Part shown: piece by piece, positions 33,228-36,226 of the stretch
How positions within the stretch are numbered: the stretch's first letter is position 1
Layout of the letters: every line of letters begins with the position of its first letter
Source: JACPFV01 sp035526825
Lineage (GTDB): Bacteria; Pseudomonadota; Gammaproteobacteria; Nevskiales; Nevskiaceae
Direction: 5' to 3'
Assembly (NCBI GenBank): GCA_035526825.1
Contig: DATLBT010000031.1
Location: 1-36,226, forward strand
Length of the DNA stretch: 36,226 nucleotides
Made by a program: the position numbers and the translations under genes
The notes under the pieces: generated by a model
Told to the model about the DNA's origin: nothing
The model's database searches: none
Seen by the model: the letters and a program-made list of their open reading frames with translations, nothing else

Positions 33228-35678
33228 ATGCCCCGTCCACTGCCCGCCCTGCCGGTCCTGGAAACACTGCCAGCGCTGCGAGCCGCACTGGCCCGCGACC
33301 GCCAAGCCGTGCTTTGCGCCCCTCCCGGCTCCGGCAAAACCACCCTCATCCCCTTGGCCCTGCTCGACGAGCCCTGGCTTTCAGGGAAAAAAATCCTCGT
33401 ACTGGAACCTCGCCGCCTGGCAGCCCGCGCCGCCGCGCGCCGCATGGCCGATCTCCTGGGCGACGACCTTGGCGGCACCGTCGGCTACCAGGTCCGTTTC
33501 GAAAAGCGCACAAGCGCCCGGACGCGCATCGAGGTGATCACCGAAGGCCTGCTGACACGCCGCCTGCAATCCGACCCTGAGCTCCCCGGGGTGGGTCTCG
33601 TGATCTTCGACGAGTTCCACGAGCGCAGCCTCGACGTGGATTTGGCGCTGGCGCTGACGCTCGACGCGCGCGCCAACCTGAACCCCCCGCTGCGCGTGCT
33701 GGTGATGTCGGCCACGCTGGATATCGCCGCGGTCGCCAGGCTGCTCGGCGGCGCGCCGGTAATCGAGAGCAGCGGTCGCCTGCACCCGGTGACGCTGCGC
33801 TACCGCCCGGCGCGCGCTGACGAGCCGGTCGACGCCGCCGTCGCGCGTGTCGTGGGCGAGGCGCTTGGCGAGACCGAAGGCGATGTGCTCGCATTCCTGC
33901 CGGGCGCCCGCGAGATCCGCAATGCGCAGCGCCTGCTCGAGGCGCGCGCGCGCGGCATATCGATCCATCCCCTCTACGGCGACCTCTCGAGCGCAGACCA
34001 GGATGCAGCCTTGCGCCCGGCTCCCGGCGGCTCGCGCAAGGTGATCCTGGCGACCAACATCGCGCAGACCAGCCTGACCGTCGAGGGCGTGACCACCGTG
34101 GTCGACGGCGGTTACGTGCGCGCCGCGCGCTTCGACCTCGGTGCGGGCGCCAACCGCCTCGATACGCTGCGCATCTCGCGCGCCTCCGCCGAGCAGCGCA
34201 GCGGTCGCGCCGGCCGGCTCGGGCCCGGCACGGCGTATCGGCTATGGAGTGAGGAACAGCACGGGCGCCTGCCGGCGCACGACACGCCGGAGATCCTCGC
34301 CGCTGACCTGACGCGATTCGCGCTGGAACTTGCCGCGTGGGGCGCGCCGGCGCCGGGTTCAGTCCCGTTGGCCGATACGCCGCCAACCGCGGCGTGGAGC
34401 TACGCGCGCGAAGTTCTGCACGAGCTCGGCGCAGTGGATGGGTCGGGCCGTGTCACGCCGCACGGCCGCGCACTGGCGCGCCTGCCGGCGGCGCCACGCC
34501 TTGCCCACATGCTGCTGCAGGCGAGGGATGCCGGGCTCGCCGGTAGTGCGGCATGGCTCGCCGCGCTGCTCGAGGAGCGCTCGGCGGGCGCCATCGATGC
34601 AGCCGCCGCGCTGCGCCTGGCCCGCGACAGCCATCGCGCACGCGATGCGGTGCGCCAGGTCCTGCGGCTGCTCGATGAAAACGGCGACGCCACGCCGGAT
34701 CCCGATGCGCTGGGTCGCTGCATCGCGTGGGCCTTTCCGGAGCGCATCGCGCGTCGCCGCGCCGGCGTGGCGGGTACCTTCCTGTGCGAGGACGGCGGCG
34801 AGGCACGGTTGCCGGAGCGCGAGGCGCTGGCAGCGAGTGAGTGGATCGCAATTGCCCACTGGGATCCGGAGCCGCCGCGCCGCGTGCGGCTGGCGGCGCC
34901 GTTGTCCTTCAATGACGTCGAGCGGGACCACCGCGCGCGGATCGTCACGAGCGAGGTTGTGCGCTGGGATGTGCAGGCCGAAGCGGTCACGGCCGAGGAG
35001 CAGACCCGGCTCGGCGCGATCGTGCTCGCGCGCAAGGACCGGCGCGGGCAGGCGGCGGACGCCATGCGCGCGGCGATGCTCGAGGGCGTACGGCAGCTGG
35101 GCATGGGCGCCCTGCCGTGGAGCGCGGCCACGCGGCAATGGCAGGCGCGCGTGATGTCGCTGCGCGCCTGGCGGAAAGACGAGGCCTGGCCCGATGTCGC
35201 GGACGCGGCGCTGCTGGCGGGATCGGCCGACTGGCTGGGGCCGTTCCTCGACGGCGTCACGCGGCGTGGCCATCTCGCCCAACTGGACCTTGCCGGCGCG
35301 CTGACCGCCATGCTCGATTACCCGATGCAGCAGAAGCTCGCGCGGCTGGCGCCGACGCACTACACGGTGCCGACTGGCTCGAGCCTCCCTCTCGAGTACT
35401 TCAACGACGGCAAGGCGCCGGCGCTGCACGTAAAGCTGCAGGAAATGTTCGGCCAGCCGACCTCTCCGGCCGTCAACGACGGGCGCATGCCCGTAGTGCT
35501 GCACCTCCTGTCACCCGCCCAGCGGCCGGTGGCCGTGACCCAGGACCTGGCGGGTTTCTGGACGAGGGGCTACCTCGACGTGAAGAAGGACATGAAGGGC
35601 CGCTATCCGCGTCATCCATGGCCGGATGACCCGGTTGCGGCGGCGCCGACGCGACGCGCGAAGCCGCGCGGAACCTAA
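33228..35678 (+). CDS. hrpB: ATP-dependent helicase HrpB
   Basis: An 816-residue DEAH-family RNA helicase. Motif I is APPGSGKTT (31-39), motif II is DEFH (128-131), motif III is MSAT, and motif VI is QRSGRAGR. The helicase-associated HA2 and the C-terminal HrpB domain (YPMQQKLARLAPTHYTVP, VLHLLSPAQRPVAVTQDLAGFW) follow. The C-terminal RGYLDVKKDMKGRYPRHPWPDDP is the family ending. The ATG at 33228 gives the expected short N-terminus; the extension upstream overlaps tesB and is rejected. Only 30 bp separates it from divergent tesB, so promoters must be compact or overlapping. Confidence 0.96.
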   Translation: MPRPLPALPVLETLPALRAALARDRQAVLCAPPGSGKTTLIPLALLDEPWLSGKKILVLEPRRLAARAAARRMADLLGDDLGGTVGYQVRFEKRTSARTRIEVITEGLLTRRLQSDPELPGVGLVIFDEFHERSLDVDLALALTLDARANLNPPLRVLVMSATLDIAAVARLLGGAPVIESSGRLHPVTLRYRPARADEPVDAAVARVVGEALGETEGDVLAFLPGAREIRNAQRLLEARARGISIHPLYGDLSSADQDAALRPAPGGSRKVILATNIAQTSLTVEGVTTVVDGGYVRAARFDLGAGANRLDTLRISRASAEQRSGRAGRLGPGTAYRLWSEEQHGRLPAHDTPEILAADLTRFALELAAWGAPAPGSVPLADTPPTAAWSYAREVLHELGAVDGSGRVTPHGRALARLPAAPRLAHMLLQARDAGLAGSAAWLAALLEERSAGAIDAAAALRLARDSHRARDAVRQVLRLLDENGDATPDPDALGRCIAWAFPERIARRRAGVAGTFLCEDGGEARLPEREALAASEWIAIAHWDPEPPRRVRLAAPLSFNDVERDHRARIVTSEVVRWDVQAEAVTAEEQTRLGAIVLARKDRRGQAADAMRAAMLEGVRQLGMGALPWSAATRQWQARVMSLRAWRKDEAWPDVADAALLAGSADWLGPFLDGVTRRGHLAQLDLAGALTAMLDYPMQQKLARLAPTHYTVPTGSSLPLEYFNDGKAPALHVKLQEMFGQPTSPAVNDGRMPVVLHLLSPAQRPVAVTQDLAGFWTRGYLDVKKDMKGRYPRHPWPDDPVAAAPTRRAKPRGT

Positions 35679-35705
35679 GCCTCTCGAAAAACCGTGGCGG
35701 AGTTC

Positions 35706-35734
35706 TTGACGCCACCATCCCCGAAAACGAGAAT
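35706..35734 (+). promoter_or_regulatory. Sigma-70 promoter of the tRNA-tuf operon
   Basis: TTGACG (35706-35711), a 17-bp spacer and GAGAAT (35729-35734) are followed by a GC-rich stretch (acgcgcccc), the type of discriminator found at stable-RNA promoters under growth-rate and ppGpp control. It lies about 36 bp before the first tRNA gene. The -10 is weak by consensus. Confidence 0.75.
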
Positions 35735-35770
35735 ACGCGCCCCTTCGGCCGGTCGGCGGCGGGGATCGGC

Positions 35771-35856
35771 GGAGGGATACTCAAGCGGTCAACGAGGGCA
35801 GACTGTAAATCTGCTGGCTTACGCCTTCGAAGGTTCGAATCCTTCTCCCTCCACCA
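35771..35856 (+). tRNA. tRNA-Tyr (GTA)
   Basis: The acceptor stem ggaggga (35771-35777) pairs with tccctcc (35846-35852). The anticodon is GTA at 35805-35807. The long variable arm is as expected for a class II tyrosine tRNA, and the T-loop ggttcgaat is present. CCA is encoded (35854-35856). First gene of the tRNA-tuf operon. Confidence 0.97.
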
Positions 35857-35859
35857 CTT

Positions 35860-35933
35860 GCGGGTGTAGCTCAATGGTAGAGTCCCAGCCTTCCAAGCTG
35901 GCTACGTGGGTTCGATTCCCATCACCCGCTCCA
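35860..35933 (+). tRNA. tRNA-Gly (TCC)
   Basis: The acceptor stem gcgggtg (35860-35866) pairs with cacccgc (35923-35929). The anticodon TCC is at 35892-35894, the T-loop is ggttcgattcc, and CCA is encoded. Only 3 bp separate it from tRNA-Tyr. Confidence 0.97.
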
Positions 35934-35973
35934 GTTTCGACAGGCGGTACGCGGTAACAAGATTTCGGATTTC

Positions 35974-36049
35974 GCTCACCTAGCTCAGTCGGTAGAGCAC
36001 ACCCTTGGTAAGGGTGAGGTCATCGGTTCGATTCCGATGGTGAGCACCA
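35974..36049 (+). tRNA. tRNA-Thr (GGT)
   Basis: The acceptor stem gctcacc (35974-35980) pairs with ggtgagc (36039-36045). The anticodon GGT is at 36007-36009, and CCA is encoded at 36047-36049. It is third in the Tyr-Gly-Thr order, as in the E. coli tufB operon. Confidence 0.97.
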
Positions 36050-36085
36050 GTTTTCAAGCAGCGATCAATAACTCCAGAGAGAGAA

Positions 36086-36226
36086 ATGGCCAAGGAAAAA
36101 TTCGAGCGTACGAAGCCCCACGTGAACGTCGGGACGATCGGTCACGTGGACCACGGCAAGACGACGACGACGGCGGCGTTGACCAAGGTCAGCGCGGACA
36201 AGGGCTGGGGCACGTACGTGCCGTAC
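36086..36226 (+). CDS. tuf: Elongation factor Tu, N-terminal part (cut by window edge)
   Basis: Only the first 47 codons are in the window. MAKEKFERTKPHVNVG and the P-loop GHVDHGKT identify EF-Tu, the GTPase that delivers aminoacyl-tRNA to the ribosome. A ribosome site (gagagaga) lies just before the ATG, 36 bp after tRNA-Thr. Two points look unusual: the P-loop is followed by TTTAAL where most EF-Tu proteins have TLTAAI/L, and the next segment (KVSADKGWGTYVPY) differs from the usual proteobacterial run leading into switch I. The rest of the gene is needed to interpret this. Confidence 0.95.
   Translation, partial: MAKEKFERTKPHVNVGTIGHVDHGKTTTTAALTKVSADKGWGTYVPY

Overview
The window is GC-rich chromosomal DNA, densely coded on both strands. 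It most likely comes from a gammaproteobacterium near the Xanthomonadales/Lysobacterales or Steroidobacterales. I infer this from the tRNA-Tyr/tRNA-Gly/tRNA-Thr/tuf order at the right end, a secreted M36 protease with a GlyGly-CTERM-like tail, REP-like repeats whose heads read tgtgggagg, and housekeeping genes of gammaproteobacterial type (rlmJ, tesB, hrpB, glcDEF). The assignment rests on recognised gene content, not on a search.

Layout. 1-268: the 3' end of an IS3-family transposase and a short dispersed repeat. 269-5277: a secreted vanadium-haloperoxidase-like protein (minus strand), a cupredoxin-like protein paired with a polytopic membrane protein, and a DcaP-like porin behind an 8-bp-arm palindrome. 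5295-8159: a tight operon of rlmJ, a NUDIX hydrolase and a polyphosphate:AMP phosphotransferase. 8169-10266: a REP-like cluster, a TPP riboswitch and thiC. 10473-13802: an M36-like secreted metalloprotease. 13875-17667: glcDEF (glycolate oxidase) on the minus strand, with one-base TGATG overlaps. 17710-19314: an acyl-CoA carboxyltransferase. 19420-22862: an M3 peptidase lipoprotein, a WYL regulator and a small membrane protein. 22865-25213: a large hairpin, a REP-like cluster, topoisomerase IB and a TauD-like dioxygenase. 25332-28414: an MscS channel and an AsmA protein, convergent and overlapping. 28466-31389: yjbQ, pirin and azoR in a row, divergent from a LysR regulator. 31393-35678: a PRMT-like methyltransferase, tesB and the helicase hrpB. 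35706-36226: a promoter, three tRNA genes and the start of tuf.

The most unusual signal is not a new operon. Three unrelated dispersed repeat families lie inside protein-coding genes between 14.6 and 18.6 kb, and each is read through in frame. A palindromic repeat codes for a linker in GlcF, a second family supplies the N-terminus of GlcE, and an 84-bp (28-codon) REP-like element sits in the interdomain linker of the carboxyltransferase. One copy of the GlcE-type repeat elsewhere carries matched 3-nt expansions in both arms of its predicted hairpin, which suggests the folded structure is under selection.

I saw no CRISPR array, prophage, toxin-antitoxin pair or recognisable defence cluster. 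Family calls come from motifs read by eye, and no alignment or database search was run.
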